The translations under genes and the position numbers were made by a program. From the NCBI GenBank assembly GCA_028023455.1, contig JAQFVV010000351.1, positions 1-64,000 of the forward strand: DNA of 64,000 nt. Reading direction: 5' to 3'. This DNA is from Epiperipatus broadwayi. Its lineage: Eukaryota; Onychophora; Udeonychophora; Euonychophora; Peripatidae. The notes under the pieces are model-generated. The model saw only the letters and a program-made list of their open reading frames with translations. It ran no database searches and was not told the origin of the DNA. Below, piece by piece: positions 10,820 through 20,939 of this stretch (position 1 is its first letter; every line of letters starts with the position of its first letter).

Positions 10820-11500
10820 AAATGGAGTAGAATATTTATTTTATATGAATGTTGCATCATATAAGCATATACATTGTATCAATAGAGAAAAAACGGTATA
10901 TAAAATTTGAATATACAAAAAAAATCAGAAACTATTCTGATATTAAAATGATTTTAAAAAAAACACATTAATCTGAATACTTTCTGGTTTTTATTTTATT
11001 TTTCAATTTTAAACTTTAAAAGGTTATTAATCAATTGTTTACAGTCCCTTTTGAATAATTTTTATAGTATTCTTTTCATCCTACAGTTGATGGCTTGGGT
11101 GGTCAAGCTAAAATGATGGTATATTTATAATAAAAATCATATATGCATGAACCTAAGAAAAAACATATCATGCATATCTGTATTATGTAAAAGTATTTAC
11201 ATCAATATGGAATGAGTAAATAAATTATCCACACTCTCAGAATATTAAACTTCTGTCATATGTACAATATGTGTTATCATTTCTTTCCATACATGGTAGC
11301 TGTACTCCAGTCACTGCTGTGCAGTTTTGAACATATTTTATGTCAGTTCCCATATGACTGCAATGTAAAAAATAATGGCTGTCACACATATAATTTTCAT
11401 GAAAAAAAGATAATTATACAATGATCACTTTTATTGGCTTGAGGATCTGCTGATGCTGTTTATTAGTGGCTTTGTGACCTATATGAAAAATGTGTTTTGT
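10820..11500. other. AT-rich non-coding DNA
   Basis: No supported gene. The part after about 11300 may be the decayed 5' portion of the mariner fossil that follows, but I could not identify its terminal inverted repeat. Confidence 0.35.
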
Positions 11501-11509
11501 AGCAAAGAA

Positions 11510-12375
11510 GTGTTTATGAATGGGGATGTTCAATAAAGATAGAAATTATGAAGAAATGTATGGATGCCGATATGGGTCTATGATTAATTTGAGAATGCAT
11601 GTGAATCAATTCTGTTGGACAGCCAAGTGACAGTAGATTATTTAAAAAATCATTTAAGTCTCTGTATCTGCAACAATCGATGTCAGACTGGGTTTAAAAA
11701 AATTCTGTGTGAAATGAGTATTAAAACAATTCATGAAACAGCGCAGTTAGTAGCATTTGAATATCAAAAAGGAACAACATTCTAAGGAAAGTAAAAGTTT
11801 CTGTAAAAGAATGATTGCTGGTGGCAAGATATGGATTCATTACTATAATCCTAAGAGTAAATGGTAGGAGTATGGAATGGAAATAACATCCAATTGCCAA
11901 CTAAAAAAAAATCAAACATCAATTATCAGCCAGAACACTGATACCATAGTTTTCTGAAATTTTCATGGGCTGTAATAAAACAATATTAGGAAACAAGTTC
12001 ACCAATCAATGCAGTGAAGAACCAAAGTCTAAAAATTAAATAAAAATGCAGAGAAGTTATCCAAGAGTGTTGATGTTTGGCATTGCATATCTGCACACTG
12101 CTGCCCATATTGTTGATTCTCTTTAACATTTTCATTTTGGAAATATTGTAATATCCTCCCTATAGTCATGCCATTACCCCATTAGACTACTGTTTGGTCT
12201 GCTGAAAGGAAGTCCTATTAGAACAAATATTCATGCCTGATAAGGAAGTGAAAACAAGAGTGCATATGAAGCTTGTGGCTCAGAAAAAAATTTTGTTTAT
12301 GAAAGAAATATGAAAGATTGTTGTTAGATGGATATGGAATATAGAAAATCAAGGAAATTAAATTGACGAATGATA
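11510..12375 (+). pseudogene. Mariner-family transposase fossil
   Basis: The family cuts and pastes DNA with a DD34D catalytic triad. Scattered frames on the plus strand recall it. The W of the DETW block and following residues appear as WIHYYNPKSKW near 11832. HTAAHIVDSL, the region after the second catalytic D (HDNARPHTA in relatives), lies near 12097. PPYSHAITPLDYCL near 12155, matching the HPPYSPDLAPSDYHLF block with the third D retained, is followed by a decayed DKEVKTRVHMKL segment. Stops and frameshifts between these blocks, and loss of the first D, show that it is dead. Terminal repeats were not found, so the ends are approximate. Confidence 0.7.
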
Positions 12376-12499
12376 TGTTTGCTTTTCTGATAATTGGTTG
12401 TATCCAGAGACTTCATAATTTTTGATCACCATCATATATATTTGAGATTTCAAATATAATTTTTTCAATTTCTATTTTCTTGATAGGCTAGGTGTAGTG

Positions 12500-12680
12500 A
12501 AAGTAGATGGCGGTGACAATTATCTACTTAGAGTAGTGTCACCCAGTGCAAGCCATAGTAATTAATGAATGCTAGAAAGTTGGTATCAAAACAACTATCT
12601 AGTGTTTGCTTATTTAATATCTTCACACTAGATTTTAGCTTGAGGCCTTTGTCAGTGAGAAGCCTTCAATTTGAGAGCAC
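12500..12680 (-). mobile_element. Decayed fold-back HHR family copy
   Basis: It shares agccatagtaattaatgaat with the fold-back family and, on the minus strand, a worn HHR (cactgacaaaggcctcaagc, then a lost GAAA). It is too damaged to cleave. Confidence 0.45.
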
Positions 12681-13379
12681 TACACCTAGATATTTGTATC
12701 TAATTCAATTTTTGAAGGTCAATATTTGACCATATGCCAAAACAAAACTTCCAGTATCCATAATTTACTATATATTGCACTGGATGGCAGTACTGTATAG
12801 ACAGATTGCTTGTGTTTTAACAGATTGTGTAAGCATAATAAATGATGGTCATGTGAAAATATGTTGATAGTATTCTGTTGAATTATCAAAATTGCAAATT
12901 TTATACATTCACACACATATAAAATATATTTTGGATTCTTCCTGTTAATATAAATATTGTATTGACATTTTGGTTGGAAAGCATATGTCATAATCTAGGT
13001 AAAAGAGGTCATTTATATAATTGGTGCAGAGATCATTTGAGTAACTTCTACAACCCATAAGACAAAAGATGTGTTTAAGCTACAACATATACAGTGTTGA
13101 TGTTAACAACATGAAAACACAGACATAGATGAATAAAAAATATGTATATTTATATTATTTAATTATAAAAAATTCACTTAATGTATATATTTAAAAGATA
13201 GTTTGTTAAATGCTTTATTATTAAAAACAGAGAATAAAATATTACACTTTAGACATAAAGAACCTTGTATTGCAGCTGAATTTATCAATGTTTATGTCAT
13301 ATTATAAATTAATTTAATGAATAACATTAAAAAATGAATATTTTAATAAACTAAAAATAATAACCTGTAATAATTTGCT

Positions 13380-14087
13380 TATTGTGGCTTCTGATATGTT
13401 TTATTTTTAATGAATGTTTTCTTATATTAAAATTGAAAATACATTATTTCTTTTTTTTAACAAATCATTTTTATAAGACATTTGTCATTTCCTCCTAAAT
13501 ATTTTCAATTTACCCTTGTGTATTTTGAGATTTTTTATATCATCTCTGTGGCTTGTTGGAGTGTTATATTTTCAACATTATATTTATTTTTAAACCTTTA
13601 TTCTTTAATGGATATCAATAATTTATTAGAAATAAAACTTTGTAAATGAAAAACGTTAAAATTAATATTTTATTTTTGCAAATATAGAAAAAAAACTGAG
13701 AAACATAATCAGAAAAATAGTTTTTTTTCTAATTGGATGATTGTTACAATGCTGCTAAAAGAATACATAAAAGAAATATATTATAAAAGCCCATTTCTAA
13801 AATCCAAATGAATTACTCATAAATCTGAAAAAAAAAAAACAATGAAATTCTATTTGAAAATTTAAACTTTCTCTTATAATTATGAAAAACTGACAAAAAA
13901 ATCTACAAATTTTGAAGGTAGAGTAAACTAATTTTTACAGTTTTAGCATTTTTTAATATCTTTTTAAAAATTAACACTTACAAATAAAATTCAAGTGTAA
14001 TTACAAAATTTTTGTTTTAAAATAAATATGTAACAAATATTTTGTAAAAAAAATAGTTATAAATATTATGAATAAACTATAAAAAAT
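13380..14087. repeat. Dispersed AT-rich repeat, related to 54.1-55.06 kb
   Basis: Ordered similarity to 54100-55060, for example aacaaatattttgtaaaaaa and ttattagaaata...gtaaa words in the same order, indicates an old dispersed repeat of unknown class. No coding sense was seen. Confidence 0.4.
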
Positions 14088-14231
14088 ATATAAGATGTAA
14101 TATGTTGGACTATTTCCATCATTTATGAGTGAATATTGAATGTATAGAAAATTTTAAACTTTATTTAAACTTTTCAAATACAAACAACTTGTTAGTAATA
14201 ACACACAAATAGACAATACAGGTTAGTAATT

Positions 14232-14276
14232 ACACAACGTTTCGAGTAGTATTATTCTCCACTCTTCTTCAGGTGT
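14232..14276 (-). ncRNA. Type I hammerhead motif, left end of PLE1
   Basis: Read on the minus strand: helix I ACAC (14276-14273), CTGAAGA (complement at 14266-14272), helix II GAGTGG/CTACTC, GAAA (complement at 14240-14243), helix III ACGT, cleavage after the U of GUU, then GTGT closing helix I. It is the mirror copy of the motif at 17071-17115. Confidence 0.75.
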
Positions 14277-14296
14277 TGCCGGCCTATATGCACAGT

Positions 14297-14387
14297 GACA
14301 ATATTCGCTTAGAAGTTGAACTCGCACCTTTAGATTCTTGTATATTGAATTTTAAGGCAAACGCTCTACCAACTGAGCTATTCTGTC
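14297..14387 (-). other. tRNA-like block, left end of PLE1
   Basis: On the minus strand it starts gacagaatagctcagttgg, a perfect tRNA D arm/A box, and ends with a T-arm-like gcgagttcaacttc and a closing tattgtc that pairs with the first bases. It mirrors 16961-17050. The anticodon region does not fold as a normal tRNA, so this is a tRNA-derived module of the element and not a gene. Confidence 0.65.
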
Positions 14388-14503
14388 AAAGGCAACATAT
14401 AGTAGAAATTTGATATATTTATACTTGAGGGTTGGTTCAAATCCTCCTGAGTCCTTCAATTTTTTTTTTTTTTTTTAACAAGTCTAATTATTTTTATTAT
14501 TTT

Positions 14504-16135
14504 TTATTTTTTCCTAAGAGCAAGATTAATTAGAGGCTTCCATACATTGTGTATTGCCACACTGGGTTGACTTATAGGATTATTTACCATTGTCATATGA
14601 GCAGCTTCCTTGAATTTTCTTCTATGCATTTTTTCCTCTTTATCCAATATCTTTGTATTTTCCCACTTAAGCATGTGGTCATTAGTACATACATGATCTG
14701 CTATGGTAGACACATCTGTTTTTTCTCTTTTAACCATTAGTTTGTGTTCCTTCAATCGTTGTTCAACAGGCCGACAGGTCTCACCAATGTATTTTCTTCC
14801 ACATTCACATGGTATCTCATAGATGCAGTTTTTGTTCTTCAGCATTTCCAGTTTAGGCTTAGTGGAAGTAAGCATTCCTCGAAGTGTGGTATGGCTTTGG
14901 AAAGCAGTTCTAATATTATATTGACTGCAGATTCTTTTTAGTTTGTCCGCCATTCCTGGTATGTATGGATACACCACCGTACCAATAACTGTTTCCTCTT
15001 TTGGTGTCTTTTTCTGTTGTCTATTGAAGGTTTTTCTGATGACTGCTGATGGATAACCATTCTTCATAAGCATTTGTTCTATGTGAATCTTTTCTTTTTC
15101 CAAATCACTGGTTTCTGAACAAACCTCCTTCGCTCTGTTCCATAGTGACAGTACAATTCCTTGTTTAGTGCTTCTTGTATGATTGGATGTATATGCCAAG
15201 TATTTTCCAGTGTGTGTTGGTTTCCTATATACTGATGTTTTTACTTTGCCCTGAGGGAGTCTTGTCACAAGAACATCCAAGAATGCCAATTTTTGTTCTT
15301 GTTCTGCTTCCATCGTGAAATTAATTGTAGGAGATATGTTGTTAATGTGCATCCAGAAAGACTGTAATTTTACCTTGCCATGTGGCCATACTACAAATGT
15401 ATCATCAACATATCGAAGCCACACTTTAGGCGGACATGGAGTAGTATTTATGGCTGTTGTTTCAAGTTCTTCCATGTAAATGTTGCTGAGCAATGGTGAC
15501 AGTGATGATCCCATGGCCATCCCTCGATTTTGTTGGAAGAATTCTGAGTTATATTGAAAGTATGTTGTTGTTACACAGAATGTTAATAACTCCATTATAC
15601 TATCAATAGGTAGAACTGTTCTACTTTGTAGACTGTTATCGCCATATAACCTTTTCCTTACAATAGACAATGCTTCATCACATGGTACATTTGTAAACAG
15701 ACTTTCCACATCAAAGCTTACTAATATGTCAGTTCTTTCCATTTTCATGTTCCTGACTAATTCTACAAAGTGCTTAGAGTCCCTGACGAAAGATGGTGTT
15801 CTATATGCCAATGGACTAAGAACTTCGAGAAGAAATCTTGACAAATTTTGACAGGGTGAATTTCTAGAACTAACAATAGGTCTTAATGGAACATTCTCTT
15901 TATGGATTTTAGGCAGTCCATACAGGTGAGGAATCTTGCTGAAATACGAAGTTAATTTTCTTTTTTCTGAATCACTGAAATACCTGCGATGCTTCCGGAG
16001 TAATGCTTGTAGTTTTACCTCTGTACTTGGAATCGGATTTTTTGCTACTTTTTTGTATTGGCCTGCTGTGAGAAGTCCTTGAATTTTGTTATCATAATCA
16101 GTTTTATCCATTACAACTGTAGTGTTACCTACTTT
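14504..16135 (-). CDS. Penelope-like reverse transcriptase with GIY-YIG endonuclease (5'-truncated)
   Basis: The encoded protein copies element RNA into DNA and nicks the target. The open frame runs to 16219, but its first ~28 residues are antisense of the opposing unit, so element coding really starts near 16135. Order: a PLE leader (HLYGLPKIHKENVPLRP block), RT palm with SFDVESLFTNVP, MAMGSSLSPLLSNIYME and the catalytic YVDDTFVVW, then FLDVLVTR and the YRKPTHTGKYLAY thumb region. A linker (TFNRQQKKTPKEE) leads to a C-terminal GIY-YIG domain (CIYEIPCECGRKYIGET, conserved R in CRPVEQRL) and the end WKPLINLALRKK. About 540 residues remain; full-length PLE proteins are longer, so the N-terminal part is missing. 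The frame is intact to its stop. Confidence 0.92.
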   Translation of the reverse strand, partial: KVGNTTVVMDKTDYDNKIQGLLTAGQYKKVAKNPIPSTEVKLQALLRKHRRYFSDSEKRKLTSYFSKIPHLYGLPKIHKENVPLRPIVSSRNSPCQNLSRFLLEVLSPLAYRTPSFVRDSKHFVELVRNMKMERTDILVSFDVESLFTNVPCDEALSIVRKRLYGDNSLQSRTVLPIDSIMELLTFCVTTTYFQYNSEFFQQNRGMAMGSSLSPLLSNIYMEELETTAINTTPCPPKVWLRYVDDTFVVWPHGKVKLQSFWMHINNISPTINFTMEAEQEQKLAFLDVLVTRLPQGKVKTSVYRKPTHTGKYLAYTSNHTRSTKQGIVLSLWNRAKEVCSETSDLEKEKIHIEQMLMKNGYPSAVIRKTFNRQQKKTPKEETVIGTVVYPYIPGMADKLKRICSQYNIRTAFQSHTTLRGMLTSTKPKLEMLKNKNCIYEIPCECGRKYIGETCRPVEQRLKEHKLMVKREKTDVSTIADHVCTNDHMLKWENTKILDKEEKMHRRKFKEAAHMTMVNNPISQPSVAIHNVWKPLINLALRKK

Positions 16136-16841
16136 CAATAGACAACAGAAAAAGACACCAAAAGAGGAAACAGTTATTGGTACGGTGGTGTATCCATACA
16201 TACCAGGAATGGCGGACAAACTAAAAAGAATCTGCAGTGATTTGGAAAAAGAAAAGATTCACATAGAACAAATGCTTATGAAGAATGGTTATCCATCAGC
16301 AGTCATCAGAAAAACTTTCAATAGACAACAGAAAAAGACACCAAAAGAGGAAACAGTTATTGGTACGGTGGTGTATCCATACATACCAGGAATGGCGGAC
16401 AAACTAAAAAGAATCTGCAGTCAATATAATATTAGAACTGCTTTCCAAAGCCATACCACACTTCGAGGAATGCTTACTTCCACTAAGCCTAAACTGGAAA
16501 TGCTGAAGAACAAAAACTGCATCTATGAGATACCATGTGAATGTGGAAGAAAATACATTGGTGAGACCTGTCGGCCTGTTGAACAACGATTGAAGGAACA
16601 CAAACTAATGGTTAAAAGAGAAAAAACAGATGTGTCTACCATAGCAGATCATGTATGTACTAATGACCACATGCTTAAGTGGGAAAATACAAAGATATTG
16701 GATAAAGAGGAAAAAATGCATAGAAGAAAATTCAAGGAAGCTGCTCATATGACAATGGTAAATAATCCTATAAGTCAACCCAGTGTGGCAATACACAATG
16801 TATGGAAGCCTCTAATTAATCTTGCTCTTAGGAAAAAATAA
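16134..16841 (+). CDS. Opposing PLE1 unit: C-terminal linker and GIY-YIG, with internal duplication
   Basis: This open frame encodes only the end of the PLE protein. The linker segment (FNRQQKKTPKEE to KRICS) occurs twice, at 16134-16239 and 16317-16422, with the intervening LEKEKIHIEQMLMKNGYPS between. This is an in-frame direct duplication of 183 bp (61 codons). A single GIY-YIG domain follows, identical in motifs to the minus-strand copy (CECGRKYIGET) and ending at the same LALRKK stop. No RT is present. The apparent ATG at 16122 is antisense of the opposing unit, so this is a truncated fragment and not an independent gene. Confidence 0.85.
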   Translation, partial: FNRQQKKTPKEETVIGTVVYPYIPGMADKLKRICSDLEKEKIHIEQMLMKNGYPSAVIRKTFNRQQKKTPKEETVIGTVVYPYIPGMADKLKRICSQYNIRTAFQSHTTLRGMLTSTKPKLEMLKNKNCIYEIPCECGRKYIGETCRPVEQRLKEHKLMVKREKTDVSTIADHVCTNDHMLKWENTKILDKEEKMHRRKFKEAAHMTMVNNPISQPSVAIHNVWKPLINLALRKK

Positions 16842-16960
16842 AAAAAAAAAAAATAATAATTAGACTTGTTAAAAAAAAAAAAAAAAAATTGAAGGACTCA
16901 GGAGGATTTGAACCAACCCTCAAGTATAAATATATCAAATTTCTACTATATGTTGCCTTT

Positions 16961-17050
16961 GACAGAATAGCTCAGTTGGTAGAGCGTTTGCCTTAAATTC
17001 AATATACAAGAATCTAAAGGTGCGAGTTCAACTTCTAAGCGAATATTGTC
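16961..17050 (+). other. tRNA-like block, right end of PLE1
   Basis: A perfect A box (tagctcagttgg) in gacagaatagctcagttgg, with ggtagagcg after it, a T-arm-like gcgagttcaacttc and closing ends gacag/ttgtc. The anticodon arm is irregular. It lies 20-25 bp upstream of the HHR; a similar tRNA-like-then-HHR order recurs near 21.1-21.27 kb. Confidence 0.7.
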
Positions 17051-17070
17051 ACTGTGCATATAGGCCAGCA

Positions 17071-17115
17071 ACACCTGAAGAAGAGTGGAGAATAATACTA
17101 CTCGAAACGTTGTGT
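17071..17115 (+). ncRNA. Type I hammerhead motif, right end of PLE1
   Basis: Core CTGAAGA at 17075-17081. Helix II is GAGTGG (17083-17088) with CTACTC (17098-17103), including one G-U pair. GAAA is at 17104-17107. Helix III is reduced to the palindrome ACGT (17107-17110). The scissile triplet is GTT with cleavage after T17111. Helix I is ACAC (17071-17074) with GTGT (17112-17115). A helix III with no loop cannot form in one strand but can pair between two RNA copies. Confidence 0.78.
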
Positions 17116-17322
17116 AATTACTAACCTGTATTGTCTATTTGTGTGTTATTACTAACAAGTTGTTTGTATTTGAAAAGTTTAAATAAAGTTTAAAATTTTC
17201 TATACATTCAATATTCACTCATAAATGATGGAAATAGTCCAACATATTACATCTTATAATATACCATCATTACAAACCTTCAGACAAATAATAAAAAATA
17301 TATGATTTTTCTACCCAAAGTA

Positions 17323-17715
17323 ATTAAGTCAATTATTTTATATAGCGCAATGTTTTTTTATAAACTATAATATTTAAACAGCATTGAACTGTTGCACATA
17401 CGCTTTGGATTTTTAAATATAAAATGAATGAATACTAACACTTTAACCACATGATAAAGTCTTTGGGAAAGATAGAATGGTGTCATTCATTCAAGCATGT
17501 AAAAGTAATTTAAAGTGTTTATTTAATATCTTCACGCTTTCACTTTCAAACACTTAAGATTCACCCATACAAAAGCATTTGGGTTCGAAAAGATAGATGG
17601 CCATTGTATCTTTTCCAAAAACTTTATCATGTGGTTGAAGTGTTAGTATTCATTCATTTTATATTTAAAAATCCAAAGCGCATGTGCAACAGTTCAATGC
17701 TGTTTAAATATTATA
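17323..17715. mobile_element. MITE-like fold-back element
   Basis: Inverted arms of about 110 bp, 17367-17480 and 17603-17715, read aatatttaaacagcattgaa on the left and the complement on the right. The central part has no coding sense. The word tacccaaagtaat occurs on both sides (about 17310-17322 and 17711-17723) and could be a target duplication. Confidence 0.65.
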
Positions 17716-17723
17716 CCCAAAGT

Positions 17724-18109
17724 AATGTAAAAGAAAAAAGCCTACAAGTACTCTAACAAGCAGTGCTGAAACTTGAGAACAAAAAATCTACGAATTAGAT
17801 GCACTATCATCTCATTTTTATCAGTTTCATTGTATAATACTAACATCTTCAGTTATTTAAATTTTAGTTCCAGTTTCTGCTGTTAAATTAATTCAAAATC
17901 AGCAAATTAATAGTACAGACAGCAGTAAAAAAGTTAAAGAAAGCTGAAGTTATTCATATTACCATCAATTCTTTGAATTAAATGCATTTGTATCAGTGAT
18001 GGTAATCAGTGTTATATTTTAGCTATAAGAATATCTGAGGCCTCTTTTAAAACTATAAAAGATAAATGAATATTAAAATAACACAATTTTCCATTAACTA
18101 TTCTTGTAA
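17724..18109. other. AT-rich non-coding DNA
   Basis: No supported feature. Confidence 0.45.
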
Positions 18110-18209
18110 ATATAGGAAATTTGAACTTAGACTTTCAAACAACTTTTAACTATCCACACTATCTCATACTACTGATACACATGACAACACACATTTAGAA
18201 AAGATAAAT

Positions 18210-18264
18210 AATCACCAATATATATATTTCATGCTGAACCAGCACTCATCAGTTGGTCCAGATT
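18210..18264 (-). ncRNA. Type I hammerhead motif, tRNA-like family, intact core
   Basis: Read on the minus strand: helix I AATC...CCAA, core CTGATGA (complement at 18246-18252), helix II TGCTG/CAGCA, GAAA (complement at 18227-18230), helix III the palindrome ATATATAT, cleavage after the A of AUA, and helix I closed by TTGG and GATT. All core bases and both helix I segments are consistent, making this the best copy of its family in the window. Confidence 0.75.
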
Positions 18265-18349
18265 ATCATTTCCCATACATATATAAAAACTCGGCACTGA
18301 TTAGAGCTAATTAGCATGCTCTTAATTATATATATATATGTGAGATGGT

Positions 18350-18403
18350 AATCTGGACAAATTGATGAGTGCTGGTTCAGCACAAAATACGTCATTGGTG
18401 ATT
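18350..18403 (+). ncRNA. Damaged hammerhead copy, tRNA-like family
   Basis: Helix I (AATC/GATT, CAA/TTG) and helix II (GTGCTG/CAGCAC) still pair. The first core base is T instead of C (TTGATGA at 18362-18368) and G12 is changed to A at 18384 (AAAA for GAAA). It is almost certainly inactive. Confidence 0.6.
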
Positions 18404-19139
18404 ATTTATATTTTCTGCATGTATGTGGTCATGTGTATCAGTAGTACAAAATATTGTGGATGGTTGAAGTGGCTTGAAAGTCTGAGTTCGAATCCCCTAT
18501 ATTTTAATGTAATACAAGTAATTATAATCTTCAGCAAATATCTTTTATATACTTGCAAAATAATGATTATTCAGTTTATCATTAATTATATCATAAAGAA
18601 TATTTCAAAATGCTTTAAAATTTTCTTCTAAGAAGTAGGTCACTGTTATTTTATCCTTCACAAATGATGTATATATTTACAACTAAATTCTCTTTTTTAT
18701 TAATCATTTACCATTAATGGATAATTTATCTACCGTACTATATTTTTTATCTTTCAACTCTACTTCTTTAGTTACCATTGTCACCTGGTTGTAAATTTGC
18801 ACATAATTTATAATGTTCAAAATTTATTCTTACATCTTTAATTAATTCTGAAAAAAAAAATCAGAGCCATTAGATGCAATAAATGAATTTAAACATTTTG
18901 AAGAGAGTGACATCTAGTGATAACTCTTTGTACTCACTTATCTAACCATAAATAAAAGTTCATATTTGTCAAAATATTCTGTCAATATTTCTGTGTCCTG
19001 TTTACTATCACATCTTTATCAGATCGTACCTAATTTCGATTTGTTTAGTTTCAATGACTTAATAACATAAAAGTTTACTAGTATTATAAATTTATGTTTT
19101 TATTGCATTGCCAAATCTATATAATATTAATATCATTTA

Positions 19140-19385
19140 CTTTATTAGCTTTACAATGCTTTTTACAACCCACTATTAATGGTTTCGATTGCTCTGGAAA
19201 TCTTCTTCAGAACAATTCAAGTTGACTAGCTGCCACAATTATATTGTGATATAATTGTATCTATGTTAAAAATTATATAACAACTTAATTCTGTCAGCTA
19301 CTCAACTTGAATTGTTCTGAGGAAGATTGTCAGAGCAATTGAAACAATCAATAATGGGTTGTAAAAACATTGTAAAAGTAATAAA
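19140..19385. mobile_element. Inverted pair of hammerhead-like units (GATT/AATC family)
   Basis: Arms 19143-19231 and 19304-19387 are inverted copies around an AT-rich hairpin. Each holds an HHR-like core. Minus: CTGAAGA (complement 19204-19210), helix II GATT/AATC, GAAA (complement 19183-19186). Plus: CTGAGGA at 19317-19323, helix II GATTG/CAATT, GAAA at 19341-19344. A possible helix III (cca...tgg) is imperfect and I could not close helix I convincingly, so ribozyme function is less certain here. Confidence 0.5.
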
Positions 19386-19691
19386 GTAAATGATATTAGT
19401 ATTTGCAAACTTTTTTAACATTTTACATTTATATCTATTAACATTTTATTTTAGAACCAATTAACTAATAAAATACATATCTATTATAATTTATTTCATT
19501 CAAAATATATCTCAAAAATGAGCACTAAAAGTGATTCTTAGGCTCACTAGAAATTGAATGATGTATCCTATTATGGTTTGAATTCAGAATTATATGAAAG
19601 TAAAACAATGCTGAAGTGATGGAGATATGAAAAATTATGATTCAGCAGAAAAAATCACAGTGCAACTTAAATGATGGAAGTTATAATATAT

Positions 19692-20567
19692 ACCTGGGTC
19701 TCGTGTTATGCAGATTATTTTAATGCGATTTTGAAGTTATGCAATTCATGTCTCTTCTTAATATCTTTCATATTTCACTATATTTATTAGATACCAAGAA
19801 ATTTAAATTATTAATAACTTATTTTGACTTGAAATACTTTTTTTTTTTTACAAAAATATATCGTTATATTAGCAGCTAACATGAATATGGCCTAAAGCTG
19901 TATTTAAAATCTTAGCTTCTATGTAAATAACCTACTTATACTATTGAGTAAATAATAATAATAGGTTTATATGTACATAAAAATATCACAATAAATATTC
20001 AAAAATTTTAAACTTTTAAAACGTATTTTGTTAGATATTAACAGAAATAAATATTTTTTTAGATTTTTAAAAATAAATAAGAACGAAGATTTTATTGACT
20101 TTATAAACTGAAAATAATCTTTCTAATGATAATCTTTTTGTTTTGATTGCGATCTCATTTTTTTAATATAGAAATAGCACATGACTGAAAGTGGCGCTAG
20201 TTGTACATCATGTCATGAATCTGATGTTTTACCCGTTTACAAATGAACACAATTGTCAAATAGCAGTAATGATTAAAATATGTATGAAAAAATGTAAAAT
20301 TAAATATTGTATTTAATAAAAAAGATAAAAATAGTTTGTCTTGTATTAATTTTTTTCAAATATTTGAATTTTTTTATTAGTCATACTTTATTTTCTTATT
20401 TTTTTAATGTGAATTTTAAAATAATTTTTCTTTGTTTTTATGCAATTACTGAAAATGACAGAACTTATCCCCCATTTTTCAAGGTAAGTTACATTTATTT
20501 TTGTGCGATTTCTTTTGTGCGCATTTTCTGAGGAACTGATCTACCACATAAAACAAGACCCAGGTGT
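19692..20567. mobile_element. TIR element, about 0.88 kb
   Basis: ACCTGGGTCTCGTGTTATG at the left end matches, inverted, CATAAAACAAGACCCAGGT at the right end. The internal part (19770-20120) belongs to a repeat also found at 40290-40640 and inverted at 39020-39330. No transposase is visible and no clean target duplication was found, so this is a non-autonomous DNA transposon of unknown superfamily. Confidence 0.6.
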
Positions 20568-20939
20568 ACAAAAGTAACCTACTGATACATCTGCTGATAT
20601 ATCAACTGAAATGTATTCAATGTATATACACAATTGTTTCATTGTAATAAATAAGTCATTATTTCTATTCATACATCTTTTTGAAAATCATTTCATCATG
20701 AAGTACAGCTTGGAACATTCACTTGCCTTACCTTTGCAACAATGTATCAGTAATTACATTTACTAGATTATGAAATATAATGTCTCTGCTCTTGCAAATA
20801 CTAGTATTTCAATATTACCTGTTTGGTAAAATAATAGTATCATATTATAGTATTTTCCTCAAGCTTTGTGATTATGGTGTTTAAGTTGTATTTATATATT
20901 GAACTATTTTCACCAACTAATAAAATGTTTTTAAAACAA

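Larger units (their letters stand above)
14088..17265. mobile_element. Young Penelope-like element in inverted arrangement (PLE1)
   Basis: The outer ends are inverted copies of each other: arms of about 1.02 kb, 14088-15106 and 16241-17265, differ in very few places outside their homopolymer runs. The minus-strand unit encodes RT plus GIY-YIG and is cut off at its 5' end near 16135. There it meets a plus-strand unit containing only the C-terminal coding part. Each unit ends with an A-run, a tRNA-like block, an HHR and a terminal segment ending tccaacatattacatctt. Such 5' inversions are usual in PLEs. The near-identity of the arms implies a recent insertion or recent repair between arms. Confidence 0.9.
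18110..18500. mobile_element. Head-to-head pair of HHR/tRNA-like short elements
   Basis: Two copies of the family face each other. The minus copy runs from a B-box-like block (about 18114-18130) to its HHR at 18210-18264. The plus copy runs from its HHR at 18350-18403 to gagttcgaatccc at 18484-18496. Between them lie a short AT-rich joint and the word gagctaattagcatgctctt. Confidence 0.7.

Noticed and set aside
14549-14941. Short plus-strand open frames opposite the PLE1 coding region, and their mirror at 16404-16796
   Set aside because: They are antisense shadows of the GIY-YIG coding sequence.
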